NCBI GenBank assembly: GCA_963921195.1
Contig: OY992540.1
Span: forward strand, 58,598,844 to 58,662,843
DNA length: 64,000 nucleotides
Direction of reading: 5' to 3'
DNA from: Pegoplata infirma
Lineage: Eukaryota > Arthropoda > Insecta > Diptera > Anthomyiidae
This document shows positions 22,775 through 34,400 of the stretch, piece after piece. The stretch's first letter is position 1. Each line of letters opens with the position of its first letter. Both the position numbers and the translations under genes were made by a program. Under the pieces are notes generated by a model. The model did not search any database. It was not told the DNA's origin and was given only the letters and a program-made list of their open reading frames with translations.

Positions 22775-23843
22775 TTTTTTAGTTTTTTAAGTTAGGGGCG
22801 TCGGCGGAGAACGTGGGAGGACACCTTTTCCCTCTTCACATAAATGTTAATAAATTCATTTATTACGATATTTACGCTTTAAAAAAAACACTTTTGTCAT
22901 TATTTTGCATTATTTTCTATTAGCACGCCCTTAAAAGTGGGCGAGCAAAAAAAAAAGCATTTCCTAATCATCTTGGTCCAAATATAGGTCAATGAACTTC
23001 ATATGGCTAAAAAATATTTTATTTGTTAAACAAATATAGAAAAAAACATTAAAAAAGTTTGTAGTGTAGTGTTTTAGTTCTTTAAGGGGGAACATTTTCC
23101 CCCTCGTCCGATTTTGACTTCAAACTTAATCAGCCTACTTCAGGATTATAGCTCTTTTATTTTGGACTGTATAGTGCCCTTCACAGACGGACGAACAGAC
23201 GGACATCGCTTGAATGTCTTAGAATCGATCACTGATCAATAATAAATATTAGAGGTGGGCGCGTGAGTGATTTTTGACTCACACTTACTTGCGCTCACGA
23301 CAGGAATTTTTGAATCACGCACACTCACTCACGAGCATATTTTTTCACTCACAATCACGTGAGTAACTTTAGTACAACTCACACCCACGTGCACTCACGC
23401 AAGCTTCACTCACACTCACGTTGACTCACACTCACGAAACACTTATTTATATAAAAACAAATTTCAAAAACTAAAATTTCAAAAATCATTCAAAATTTTC
23501 AGCAAAAAAAGTTCAGCGAAATTTTGCATTTTTTTTTTTGCTTTTTTCGGGACGAAATATAAAATTAAGCCATATTTTACAATTTTTGTTGCTTTTTTTG
23601 GTACTAAAGGAAATATGAAGAGAAAATACATCACGCAAACTCACGCAAAAAAATCGACTCACGCACACTCACTCACGCAAACATCTTACTCACGCACACT
23701 CACTAACGCAATTTTTTTCTCCACTCACAATCACGTGAGTAAAATTAAAATCAGTCACACTCACACTGCTCATGTGCCTATCTCTAATATATATATTTTA
23801 TGGTGTCCTAGACCGATATTTCAATACTGTAGTTGAAGGGTAA
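22775..23843 (-). mobile_element. mini-me-like family C element, third layer
   Basis: Reverse orientation: GGGGCGTCGGCGGAGAACGT, then ACACCTTTTCCCTC, the GTCY complement at 23184-23206, GAATCGATCACTGATCAATA, and after L1 TCCTAGACCGATATTTCAAT and TACTGTAGTTGAAGGGTA. The hairpin end is missing. Confidence 0.7.
23250..23786. mobile_element. hAT-like MITE L1 (537 bp, 8-bp duplication), innermost layer
   Basis: The ends TAGAGGTGGGCGCGTGAG and (inverted) TAGAGATAGGCACATGAG are flanked by ATAAATAT (23242-23249) and ATATATAT (23787-23794). Both subterminal regions are arrays of imperfect ACTCACGCACACTCA units. Noncoding. Confidence 0.8.
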
Positions 23844-24587
23844 AAATAAATAATTGTTCGATTAATTGACATAAATTAATCGATTTATTTGTTATTCGAA
23901 AATAATCATTTTTAAATTAATCGAACAAGAGTTTGGTTTTGATTGATAGATTAATCGAATTATTCTTAATCGGTTGACAACTCTAGTATTAATAAGTTTG
24001 TCATTCCGTTTGTAACTCTTCGAAATATCGGTCTGGGACACCATTAAGTATATAATTTATGATCCCTGAACGATTTTAAGACTCTCTAGCGATGTCCGTC
24101 TGTCCATCTGTCTGTCTGTCTGTCTGCCTGTGGAAATGGTTTTCACGGACAAAATATTACACGGAGATGACTAAAATTTCACATATTTATTTGAAGTTCT
24201 CCCGAGAAGTTTGGTATTGCATTTGAACGATATCGGTTCAGTAGTTCAAAAGTTATGAACGAAAATGTAAGCACATCTCAAAAATTTTAGTACATTCAAC
24301 ATAACCTAAAAATACAAAATGCTTTAATTCGGCTGCTGGTTGACATATGTGAACATAATTGAACACCAAATGGAATTTTAACAAGTACAAATATATTTTT
24401 TGACAAAAAAAGAAAAAAAAAAAATCGCGGATATTTTTTTTACCAAATTTTTTTTTGCGGAAATTTTTTTTATTTTTTTTTTTTCAAAAGTAATTTCCTT
24501 TTAAATAAAGTTTTTTGCAATAAACTTTTTGAAATTGTGGAGGGTATCACTACATTCGGCAAGGCCGAATTTAACTTTTTTACTTGT

Positions 24588-25109
24588 TTTAATTTGTTTT
24601 TAGAGTATTAATCTGTAGCGAAAATAAACAAACTTTTAATCAATACCACAAATATTTTTCTAAAAAATATTTTTTATTTTTTTTTCTGTGTATGTACAGA
24701 GAAATATAAGTACAAAATTGAAACTATTGCTAATACATATAAAAAAAATATTTGTTCCCTGTTCTTCCTCATTGAACTTATGTTTGTTTGCCATGTCTAA
24801 AAACAACACATGGGTTTTGGCACATCATAAGAAAAGGAATGAAGCAAAATGTTAAGAAGGTTTGTTTGTCTGTTAATGAAAAATGGATACCTGAAACCAG
24901 GCAGGCAGGGAGTCATAACGAGTTAGGCAACAAACTCACAAATAAAGAATGGCTGGAGGGAAGGAAGAGAGCACACAGCTCAAGAAAAAGAAACTGAGGT
25001 TAAAGTAAATAAAACCTCAAACCACATTATAACGCTTAAAAAATAAAACAGGCAGCACGAGTAACAGAATGGTCAATATGTTAGTAAGTTTTTGTAGTAT
25101 GATGTAGTA
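24588..25109. other. Unassigned region
   Basis: Locally less AT-rich (24780-25060) than its surroundings and without a repeat match I can see. The open frame 24788-24997 has no recognisable domain. It could be unique intron. Confidence 0.45.
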
Positions 25110-25691
25110 CACAGAAAAATAAAAATAAAAAAAATGAGAAAATTTTTAATACTATTGAATAAAAAATTACTCAATTTTGCACCAGTAAACGATTTAATAG
25201 TATTGAGTTAAAAATTTATTAAATGCTTCCTAAAAAATTCGAGTAAATTTTTAATTGACACAATTAAAACTTTACTTAAAATTTTACGATTTTTTAAGTA
25301 ACTTTTTAATTGGGTCAGTAAAAAATTTACTCAAAATTTATCGACTTATTTTTTTTTAAAGTTCCATACTTTAAAAAAAAAATGCTTTTTCAAACTTTAC
25401 CAAATATCTTTATGTCTTAAAGACATTGGAAAATTTTATAAAGATGATTTCAAACTTTCATATACATATACAAAAAACTATAAACTAAATGAGAATTCAA
25501 AACACCAAGAGAAATTTTTTTATTTTTTATTAATAAAAAAATTATTTTATTTGTATTAAATTATTTACTCATTTTTTTTTTAATTTTTGAGTAAATTTTT
25601 AATTGCGTTAATTAAAAGATTACTCAATTTTTTTTTTTTTACTTTAAACAAGTGATTGCCCAAATTGTTTTTCTCAATATTATTTTCTGTG
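25110..25691. mobile_element. TIR element family I, complete copy I3 (582 bp)
   Basis: The left end CACAGAAAAATAAAAATAAA and right end (inverted) CACAGAAAATAATATTGAGA enclose the family I interior, including TTTTGCACCAGTAAACGATT and ACTTTCATATACATATACA. No convincing target duplication. Confidence 0.75.
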
Positions 25692-26036
25692 TTGAATATT
25701 AAAAGAAACTAAAAAAGTTTCCTACTATATAAAAACTTATTTGTTGTTGGAAAAGAAACCCCATAAAAAAGTTATTATTTTTTTTCTAGTTCATTATCTT
25801 GGCAAAATGTTTCTGTTACTTGTATTTTGTATTATTTTTTTGCTTTTTGGTATCAATTTTCAATATGAATCAATATTGGTATTGTATGTAGTGCTACCCC
25901 TTTTCATTTCATATTTCCCAATACCTTTAATTCAATAAAAAAAAGGAGTCATCCCAGGAACATTTTTTGGAACATATTTTTATTGCGATTGATTCGACGA
26001 TAATCACAACAAAATTGTTAATATAAAATATTTTTT
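25692..26036. other. Unassigned AT-rich region
   Basis: A short hydrophobic frame (25741-25938) reflects T-rich composition; I see no gene. Confidence 0.5.
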
Positions 26037-26660
26037 TATACCCTCCACTGAGTGAAAGAGGGTATATATAAGTTTGTCATTCTGTCTGTAACTCATCGAA
26101 ATATCGATCTGGGACCCCATAAAGTATATATATTCATGATGCCCGATCGATTTTAAGACATTCTAGCGATGTCCGTCTGTCCAACTGTCCGTCTGTCTGT
26201 CTGTGGAAAATGCTGTTGCGGACAAAATATTGTACAGAGATGACTGAAACTTAACATATTTATTGGAAGTTCTCCCGAGAAGTTTGGTATTGCATTTGAG
26301 CGATATCGGTTCAGCGGTTCAAAAGTTATGAACGTAAATGTAAGCACACCTCAAAAATTTCAGTACAATCAACATAACCTAAAAATACAAAATGCTTTAA
26401 TTCGGCTTGTGGTTGACATATGTGAATATAATTGAACACTAAATGGTATTTAAACAAGTACGAACATTTTTTTTGACAAAAAAATAAAAAAATCGCGGAT
26501 TTTTTTTACCAAAATTTTTTTTCGCGGAAATTTTTTTTCCAAAATTTTTTTTTTTTTTCAAAAGTAATTTCCTTTTAAAGCAAAATTTTTGCAATAACCT
26601 TTTTGAAATTGTGGAGGGTATCACTACATTCGGCAAGGCCGAATTTAACTTTTTTACTTG
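26037..26660 (+). mobile_element. mini-me-like element, family B, best complete copy (624 bp)
   Basis: TTATACCCTCCACTGAGTGA, then GAGGGTATATATAAGTTTG, core AAAGTATATATATTCATGAT with CGATCGATTTTAAGACATTC, and GTCCGTCTGTCC..GTCTGTCTGTCTGTGG (26171-26204). The 3' end is TGTGGAGGGTATCACTACAT, the hairpin ATTCGGCAAGGCCGAAT and TTTTTTACTTG. The two ends share inverted ATACCCTCCAC. Noncoding; family B and its relatives fit the mini-me description of a core flanked by (TA)n and (GTCY)n. Confidence 0.85.
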
Positions 26661-26718
26661 TTTTTAATAAAACTACTTGCTCTAAAAACGATTGCTTCGG
26701 TACAGTTGCAAATAAAAA

Positions 26719-28348
26719 CAAGTAAGAAAATTATAGTCGGTCAAGACCGACCATATAATACCCTAGGCCAGAGATTCCCGGAAAATGGGCCCCAAGTTCA
26801 AACATGGACCGATTAGATCTATATTTTGTCAACTCTTTAATAAGTGTAAAAAAAACACTAACACATCAAATTTGAGTGAATTAGGCTTATTTTTGTTGAC
26901 AATAAACCGCTTTAACTGAATATCGGGGGAAACTTTCACATGAGGCCTGAGTCCAAAAATGGTCCGATGGTAATCAGATTTGATAAGGTTATTAAAACAC
27001 GCGTTTAACATACACAAACAGAAATTAAATTAAATATTTTCTGTTTTTTTGAAATTTAAGAGATTTATGCGAAAATCGGGAAGGTATTTTGTGTGGGGGC
27101 TACAAGAAGAACTGAAGAACTGAAACATGATTGCCTGCCAAATTTTGAAACGATACCTATTATAATGCGGTAATTAGAGTCATTTGAGTCAAAAGTAAAG
27201 AGGACCTTTGTATGGGGGCTACACTCAAAATATTTTGTAGGCAAAAACAAATGAAAAACACACTTAAAACCAGTGAATAAACAATTGAAAACCATCCCAG
27301 TAATTATTCATTTGTTTTAACAAACAACAACATTTATTTTTTACTGTTGACAAAATTTTCTAAAATAAATAACATTAAACATTAAAAAATTACGTTTTTT
27401 TCACTCTTTTTTACCAACAAATTCGAAAAAAATAACCAACGAAAAAATTAAAATTTAATTATAGTTCTGTTATTTTTACCAACAAATTTCAAAAAAATAA
27501 CCTACGAAAACAATAAAAATTAATGATTTCGTAGGTAATTTTTTACAATTTTTTATTGAAATATTTTTTTTTAAATTTTTAATAAAATTTTTTGGGAATC
27601 GATCCCGCAATCAACTACATTCTGGCCAGACACTCTACCCATCGTGCCAAAGTCACTTGATACAAACATGTTTTTATATTTCTATAAATAATTTTTTGAT
27701 TTTTTTTTTCTACAAAAAAATAACTGACTTGTGTAGGTAAAAACTAATGATATTTCATTAAAAAATACCAACAATTTAAAATAAAATTACTGACACAAAT
27801 CATTAAAAATCAGTAGAATAATCAGTAGTTTTTACTTACAGAACAAAAATAAATGACTTTAAAAATTAAATGTTAGTGAAAGTCTTTATTTTTTAGTGTC
27901 TTATTTTTGAAACAAAGGACTGAAGTAGTCATTAATAAAAACTGAACATCAAACAAAGGTTTTTTCTTTTAAAAACGACTAAACGAAAAACTTTTTAAAT
28001 AACCTACAAACAGTTAATGACATAATGTTTTGAGTGTAGGTTAAATATGGACCGAATTTTGCCAATTTCAATAGGCTTCGTCCTTGGGCCAAAAGAGGCT
28101 TAAGTTTTAAATTTCAAGTCAATTAATTAAAAATTTTGACCTGTATCGTGTTAACACCGTTTACATGGACAGACAGAGGGACGGACAGACGAACAGACGG
28201 ACGGACGGACATTGCTAAATCGACTCAAAAAGTGATTTTGAGTCGATCGGTATACTTAAAAGTGAGTCTAGGACCAATATTTCGGGTAGTTACAAACATC
28301 AGCACAAACTCATTATACCCTGTACCACAGTGTGGTGTAGGGTATAAC
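26719..28348 (-). mobile_element. mini-me-like element, family D, copy 5, split by E3
   Basis: It starts ACAAGTAAG and the hairpin GTCGGTCAAGACCGAC, and ends CCACAGTGTGGTGTAGGG-TATAA. The GTCY array (complement) is acagacgaacagacggacgg at 28184-28203. Halves 26719-27231 and 28037-28348 rejoin at GGGGGCTAGGTTAAATATGG. Confidence 0.8.
27232..28036 (-). mobile_element. TIR element family E, complete copy E3 (805 bp, TA duplication)
   Basis: The ends CACTCAAAATATTTTGTAGG and (inverted) CACTCAAAACATTATGTCAT are flanked by TA at 27230-27231 and 28037-28038. It has the same interior as E2. The tRNA-like module is at 27595-27649 (minus) with TGGCACGATGG and GGATCGATTCC 44 nt apart. Confidence 0.85.
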
Positions 28349-28350
28349 TA

Positions 28351-28644
28351 CAGTCAAACTCGGTTATAACGAATTCTCGGTTATAACGAACGAATTATAA
28401 TGTCCCGACGTTTTAGCATCAATTTTCACACAAAATACTTCTTTTATAACGAACTCTGTTATAACAAATACTCGGTTAAATTGAACTGCTTATCATGGTC
28501 CCACGAACACAATTTCATGTATATTTACCTTTTTATAACGAACTCCCATAAATATTTTTCAATATGTGGCAATAATAGCGAACTTCGCTTATAAAGAATT
28601 ATTTTTACTGGTCCCTCGGAGTTCGTTATAACTGGGTTCGACTG
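28351..28644 (-). mobile_element. pogo-like MITE copy 2 (294 bp, TA duplication)
   Basis: The ends CAGTCAAACTCGGTTATAAC and (inverted) CAGTCGAACCCAGTTATAAC are flanked by TA at 28349-28350 and 28645-28646. It is an internally deleted form of the 470-bp copy at 35866-36335 and sits directly at the end of a D element. Confidence 0.85.
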
Positions 28645-29369
28645 TATAAGAAATGCACATTAGTGATATAACTTTTAAACATTTTTTAAAAATATTAAAT
28701 CGGCCCTATGAAGGCGGTATAGATCATCCCAGTTGGAAAATGTGTCACTGAGGAAATTTCCACGGTGATTCCTTGAGGAAATGTCTTCAGGTTCTAACAA
28801 ATCATAGGTAATCCTTGATGACATGTCCTAACATTGTCAGCACTGAATGTTTGCTTTAAGAGTGTGGACAATTCCTCTAACACGTCTAAAAGGAAATGTC
28901 TTCAGAATAGCAGGAACAAGTAGTCAGTTGTGGGGCTAATAAGCTGGAGGTTCCAGGTTCAAATCCAGTTGGGACTAAAAAAGGCGAAAAGTTTTTTCTA
29001 AATATGAAAAAGATGATTTATAAAGGAAAATGGATAAAAGTAAAAACTTAAGGAAATACGAAAATTTTTTGTATTTTCGCATGACCTACGTCAGATATTT
29101 CCCCAAAGAATTCTTAGGTGACATGTCCTCAGAAGGTCAGCCCTGACCACTGCTGACTTTGAGTGAGGACATTTTGAAAATTTGTATGAAACTGTCCTCA
29201 ACCCAGTACATACAGATGTCTTGTGGATGTCAGCAGTGACTCTGATATGTTACCGCTCTGTCACTGAGGATGGCTCGACGACGTTGCCAACAGGGAGGTA
29301 TTAGAAAAATAGGTTATGAGGAGGAAAAAAGAGGGAGTAATATTTGTGGACATTTAGTTTGAATTTTTC
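28645..29369. other. Unassigned region with a tRNA-like stretch
   Basis: The phrase AGGAAATGTCTTCAG occurs twice (about 28775 and 28889), as does TGACATGTCCT. 28931-28975 contains GGTTCAAATCC, a perfect B-box sequence, preceded by TAGTCAGTTGTGG, but the boxes are too close for a tRNA and the T-stem pairs poorly. Perhaps a worn SINE. Confidence 0.4.
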
Positions 29370-30285
29370 CAAATTGTAGTTTGTTGTTAAGACGTCTGCG
29401 GAAAGCTTATTCCACATAAGGCTAGTTCGACCGAGAAACGAATTTTATAATGGATACAATGGACAGTCAACTGCAACGGATGTGATCTTCTGGAAAAGCG
29501 AGTACTACGGACATGCAACCGCGTCTTAGGGATCAATTCGCTTATTTAAGCTGAACACTTACCATGATATTATCGATAAAACAACGAGGCACAACCCACA
29601 TTCCGACGATACTCCAATGAGGCAATAGAGTTGGATACCCTACTATCATGGATTTGCTTCAACGCACTTCTTTGCACCCGATCCAGAAGCTTCAAGATAT
29701 ACCTTTACGCACCTACCCAGATATGGGAGTTGTGAGGAGATCAGGCGGAGTGAAGTAATTCTTCCACGCACTTTTTTGCACCCGATCCAGAAGCTTCAAG
29801 ATATACTTTGAAGCACCTCCCCAGATATGGGAGTTGTGAGGAGAACAGACGGAGTTTTAAGAAACCAAGACATTTGAATGCTTCTTGCGCCACTTCAAAA
29901 ACATGTTGGTTCCGTCGAAAATCACATTGAATTTTTATGCTTAGAATACCAAAAACTATACCACCCATTGGTACAGATGACGCTGTTTAACATTGGGTCT
30001 TACGACCATTAAAATCGACCCAATTCGCATGATCCCACTCGGAGATCGCTGAAAGGTCACGATTGAGTGTGTCGTTTATGTTCTGCCTCATTGTTTCAAC
30101 ATCAGTAAGGCTTGGTCTATGATTAAAGTAAAATGAATGACAAATGTTGCAGTCATCTGCGAAAGACAAGATAAAAAAGGGTGGGAGAAAGAACAAAACC
30201 TTGCGCTACCCCTGAATTTAGCCGGAACTCGTCCGATGAAAACCCATATTTATTTGGATAAAATTTTTGCTGGGATATTATAAAA
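29370..30285 (-). pseudogene. Decayed non-LTR retrotransposon R1 (reverse transcriptase 3' half)
   Basis: Minus strand, read from 30270 downward. EFRLNSGVAQGFVLSPTLF (about 30240-30180) is the RT block with the GVPQGS-like motif. SFADDCNICHSF follows at about 30165-30125; its ADD is the catalytic aspartate pair. Then NDTLNRDLSAISEW (30080-30040). Further down are AFKCLGFL (29885-29860) and, near 29400, WNKLSADVLTTN, the C-terminal tail of jockey/CR1-like ORF2. No RNase H domain is seen. Frames shift several times. A ~104-bp segment is duplicated in tandem at 29662-29860. The element would make an RT/endonuclease for target-primed insertion; this copy is dead. It ends about 50 bp from the host exon on the same strand. 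Confidence 0.75.
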
Positions 30286-30334
30286 AAATGAAACAGGATC
30301 CAATTGTTATTTGTATATTTGCGAATGAACTTAC

Positions 30335-30436
30335 CTAAGGCATGACACTGTAGAATTTTCGTACGTCCTTCACTAACTATTGAACCTGAAGATGATGGTT
30401 GTGTTGTAAAACGAGGTGGCTGTAGCTGTGGCCCAT
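30335..30436 (-). CDS. sdk: Host exon: start of an immunoglobulin-like domain, probably sidekick
   Basis: This is the only host coding exon I can support. On the minus strand a pyrimidine-rich tract and TTTTACAG precede 30436, and the exon ends CATGCCTTAG at 30335 followed by GTAAGT, both strong splice consensus. The frame is open throughout and phase 1 at both ends (102 bp, 34 codons), as usual for Ig-domain exons. The peptide has an extracellular linker (PPRFTTQP) and then EGRTKILQCHALG, with the strand-B cysteine of an Ig fold; its partner cysteine must lie in the next exon. I associate this peptide with the first Ig domain of the fly cell-adhesion protein Sidekick, a single-pass membrane protein acting in cell-cell recognition. 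The gene name is from memory and could be another Ig-superfamily member. Flanking DNA is entirely repeats, so the introns are large. Confidence 0.7.
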
Positions 30437-30666
30437 CTGTAAAAGAAAAGAACAAAAAAAAAAACTCAAAATTAGTTCAATTTACAAACAAATACACAAT
30501 TGTAATATTAACATTCTTGTTTTTTTGTTTTTTTTTGCTATTTGTTTTGATTAAAGGTATGTCGGTTGTATAATTTAATAAATATTTAATCAGCATTAAA
30601 TAAATACCAACTGATACAAACAATGTTACAATAAATAAATGAATATTGGATATATATATGTATGTA
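30437..30666 (-). other. Intron upstream of the Ig exon
   Basis: Noncoding. T-rich on the minus strand next to the acceptor (30438-30465). No branch point or enhancer can be singled out. Confidence 0.5.
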
Positions 30667-31097
30667 CAGCTGTGGGAAAAGAAATAGCAGCAGTAGAATT
30701 AAAAAGAGTGAGTTTCAGCAAGGGGTTTTCGCGAATCTACGAGTTTAAAAACACGCTAACTTTCGAAAGGCAACTTTGAGGCTGCTCTGGTTGGTATTGA
30801 ATTTCAGAAAAATCGGCCCAGTGGTTCAAAAGTTATTATGAAAACCGTGAATTTGAGATAAGTTTCACCTTATATTCACGTGTTGAAAAACCCGTTAAAC
30901 AAGCTTTAAAAAGTCAGCTTTAGTAAGTCAGAAAAATAAAATATTTTTAATCAAACTGTTAATTTTTTTACGTTAGAAAATTCACCATCAATTCAAAAGG
31001 GGATTGTGGAGGGTATTCATGGATTCGACCAAGTCGAATTAAACTTTTCTAAAAAAAAAATACCCTTGTGCTGCTAATTTTTTTAGCCACCACTGTT
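30667..31097. mobile_element. Tc1-like remnant containing a mini-me-like family A fragment
   Basis: CAGCTGTGGGAAAAGAAATA at the left and (inverted) CAGTGGTGGCTAAAAAAATT at the right resemble the ends of the 1569-3219 transposon, followed on both sides by AGCAGCA. The inside, about 30708-31050, is family A sequence from TTTCAGCAAGGGGTTTTCGC to GTGGAGGGTATTCATGGATT and the hairpin TTCGACCAAGTCGAA. Confidence 0.65.
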
Positions 31098-31499
31098 TTC
31101 ATCTATAACAAATAACTAACCAACAACAACAAAATATGTGGTCAAATAACAATTTTGTCGGTTCTTTTATACATAAATATTGTATGTGTAATACTATTTA
31201 ATATGAGACTTAACAAAATATTTCATTGACTTATTTTGTTAGTTTAAGCTGGATAATAGATGACACTATTTAAGGGTAAATTACCTACAACATATTTCAT
31301 TTGATAGATATTTCAAAACTAATAATAATAATATTTGTAGCTTAACTAATTTTTGGGTCAGTAAATTTCTCCAAAAGCAAAGTTTGTTACAAAGGAATTT
31401 ATTTGGGATTTAAAATTCATAGAAATTTTATGGCAAATATGGGGAAGAAAGTAAGCAAAAGGGGGTATGCACAATAATTAACCCTTTGCTGTATTTCAC
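31098..31499. other. Unassigned AT-rich region
   Basis: No recognisable feature. Confidence 0.5.
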
Positions 31500-34400
31500 C
31501 GAGTGTTTTCAGAAGAAAGTCGTTGGGAATTCAGTAAATTTCGTTTAGACTGGTAGATTTCGTATAGACTTCTGCAACATGCGTGGAGTGAGCGCTTACT
31601 TTCTCCCTGTGTATGCTCACATTTGCTTCCATCGGTTAAATGTGTTCGCCTTTTGTGAGACCCAGATACGTGAAGAGGCTGATCCACAGTATTTCCATAT
31701 CCCTGGATGTCACTTGCTATAACTTTTTGTCTTTGATAGAAGCCTTGAGGCTTATGTACGTAATGATGTTGTGTATCAGTGCCTGCCACATTTGAGCACA
31801 AATGATCTTGAATTTAATTACTTATGGATTAAATTCGAAATAAGGATACACACACATTATATTACGGGTTCCTGTATAGGAGTCGTAATGCGGGAAGAGT
31901 GTCTTCCTTGGATGGTTTTGATGCCCTTTCTAATTCCTTATCGAGAATGCTGGAGAGTTGCCCGTGCAGTGAAATTGTTGTGGCAGGTGATTTCAATGTT
32001 CGCAATTCTTCCTGAATTCTCCACTCCAACTATTCGACTCCCGTTGGCGATTAGTTCGAGTTATTCGCCGCACATAACCACCTGTTGCAATTTCTGAACG
32101 AACCACCGCGATTTACGTGCGTTGGGAACGAACACCAGAAAACTCTCGACCGTTTGCACCTCTTGGCAATTGGGATCATTACACCATTTCCGCATTCTTC
32201 TTGTACTCCGATCTTCGTAACGTTTCGACAACAGCTACGAAGCGTTTAGTGTTCATATATGAGAAGGCTCGTTGGACAGAGCTCAGCGACTACTTCCGGC
32301 GTTCCAACTGGAAACTTTGTTTTCCCGACGGCAACGTTGACGCCGCGGAGAAAATGGTTTAATACGTTAAAGTGCTTGGAATGAAGTCATTCTTTCCATT
32401 GAAGCTCATTTCGGCAAACCAAGGAATAAATATTGGTTTAACCAGACTTGCAGGAATGCAGTCAGATCTAGAGAAGAAGCATTCAGAAATTGACGTAACA
32501 ACAAAAACGCTAATACTGATCTGCTACGCAAACAGGCAAGACCTAAGTGTGCAAAAGAACTTAGACGTTAAATGCTTTTTCGTGCTAAAGCTCTTTCAGT
32601 ACTCGGAGCAGTAAGAGCTTTTGGTCGTTTGTCAAAATAGTAAAGAAAAATGCTAGTTCTTCTAGTCCAACTCTTTTAAAGTGTTCACTGATCCGGTTGA
32701 TAAAGCTAACCTGTTGGCTTGCCTCTTTACAAGAAATGCTTTATTGCCGGAAAGAAATCAACCACAGAGACCACCAAATTCGAGATGGTATAACATACTA
32801 TTCGCAGTATATTTTTTCGAGATCTTGCTGTTCGTGTTATTGCGGATCTTAACTTAAATAAGTCACCGGGGCCGGATGGTATAAAACCACTGACCTTTTA
32901 ATTTCGTCTTTCTATGCGGGAGTTTTCCCTCATGTTGTAAGGTTGCCAATGTGCAACCAACCCCTAAAACGGTGGGGCTAACAACCCTGATAACTACCGC
33001 TCAATCGCAAAATGCACAGCACTCTCGAAAGTAATGGAGAGCATATTAAATTGCCATCTTGTTAGGTATCTGGAGGCTAACTTTTTTAAATGATCGACAG
33101 TATGGTTTTCGGAAAACTCGTTATACAGAGGATCTGTTGGCGTTCCTTTCGAAACATTGGAGTTGCTTGATCCACCATTTCGGTGAGAGTAAGTTGGTTG
33201 CTGTGGATATTTCGAAGGCGTTTGATTTAATTGACTTCTTTCGGTTATTTCGAGTTTCCTCAGAGATTGTTCCTTACGCGTTGTTATAGATGAATTCTCA
33301 TCACACGAGTTTCAGCTTTAATTAGGGGTACCGCAATGTTCTGTTCTTTATTATTTTTCTTAACGACCTTTTAAGTCAAACTTCAAATCCTATCTACTCT
33401 TTTGAAGATGATAGCAACATTTGTCATTCATTTTTCTTTGATCGTATGCCAAGCCTTGTTGTGGTTGAGGGCAAAAGGCAGATTATAATTAACACACTTA
33501 ATCAGGATCTGATGACAATCTCTGAGTGAGACATTTCGATCAGGATCAAGTTTAATGCACAAGACTCAATGTAGTATGTTGACCCACAGGAATGTGGAAC
33601 CAAGAGCATCATTTGTACATATGGGTGGAATAAATTTCTAGGAATCGTAACTCTTAATGTTTCAGGCATGAAAATTCAGCACGTTTTTTAAGTGCCGAAA
33701 GAAGCATTCGTGTCTCGGTTTTTAAGCTGGTGTAAGAAGTACTTCACCTCATCCGATCTCCTCACAATTTATACCACCAACATCCGACCAAAGATGGAAT
33801 ACAACTCCCATATATATGGCCACGGGCTACAAAGTTGATGCTTATCAACGACAATAGGGTGTCCAACTCTAGTGACTCTATGGTGAATCGCCGATATGAG
33901 AGTTGTGTTACTCTACTAAGATAAGTGAACTTATCCCTAAAGCCCGAGTTTTTGTTCGCAACACTCGGTTTTCTACACCATTTACAGATGTAATTCGAAA
34001 AAGATCAATTGTTATTCGAAGATTATACTTGTAATTCGAAGATTCCATTTGTAATTCGAAGATTCCATTTGTAATTCGAAAATTATATTTGTATTTCGAA
34101 GATTATACTCGTAATTCGAAGATTCTATTTGTAATTCGAAGATTCCATTTGTAATTCGAAGATTCCAATTGTAATTCGAAAAATATGAACTGAATTTCCA
34201 TTGATATTTTTCGAATTACAATTGGAATCTTCGAATTACAAATGGAATCTTCGAATTACAAATAGAATCTTCGAATTACAAGTATAATCTTCGAATTACA
34301 AATGGAATTTTCGAATTACAAATGGAATCTTCGAATTACAAATGGAATCTTCGAATTACAAGTATAATCTTCGAATTACAATTGATCTTTTTCGAATTAC

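Larger units (their letters stand above)
22630..23986. mobile_element. TIR element U (hAT-like?), second layer of the nest
   Basis: The left end CGAGTTGTCAATTAATTG and right end (inverted) CTAGAGTTGTCAACCGATTA are followed by ATTCGATTAATCG-rich arms. The flanks TATATAAT and TATTAAT are similar but not identical. Its middle is replaced by a family C element. Confidence 0.6.
22589..24587 (+). mobile_element. mini-me-like element, family B, split by a three-layer nest
   Basis: The left piece is 22589-22629 (ATACCCTCCACTTACAATTA, AGAGGGTATATAAT). The right piece is 23987-24587, from AATAAGTTTGTCATTCCG through GTCTGTCTGTCTGTCTGCCT (about 24111-24131) to GGGTATCACTACATTCGGC, the hairpin ATTCGGCAAGGCCGAAT and TACTTG. 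The pieces are contiguous in the complete copy at 26037-26660. Confidence 0.8.

Noticed and set aside
23620..23790. Plus-strand frame rich in THAHSLT
   Set aside because: Translation of the ACTCACGCACACTCA units of MITE L1.
28931..28975. tRNA gene or clear SINE
   Set aside because: B box is perfect but A box is about 10 nt too close and stems fail; kept only as a tRNA-like note.
30153..30334. Extending the Ig exon past 30335 because the frame stays open
   Set aside because: A strong GTAAGT donor lies at 30334-30329 and the open frame beyond it runs into retrotransposon R1 reverse-transcriptase sequence.
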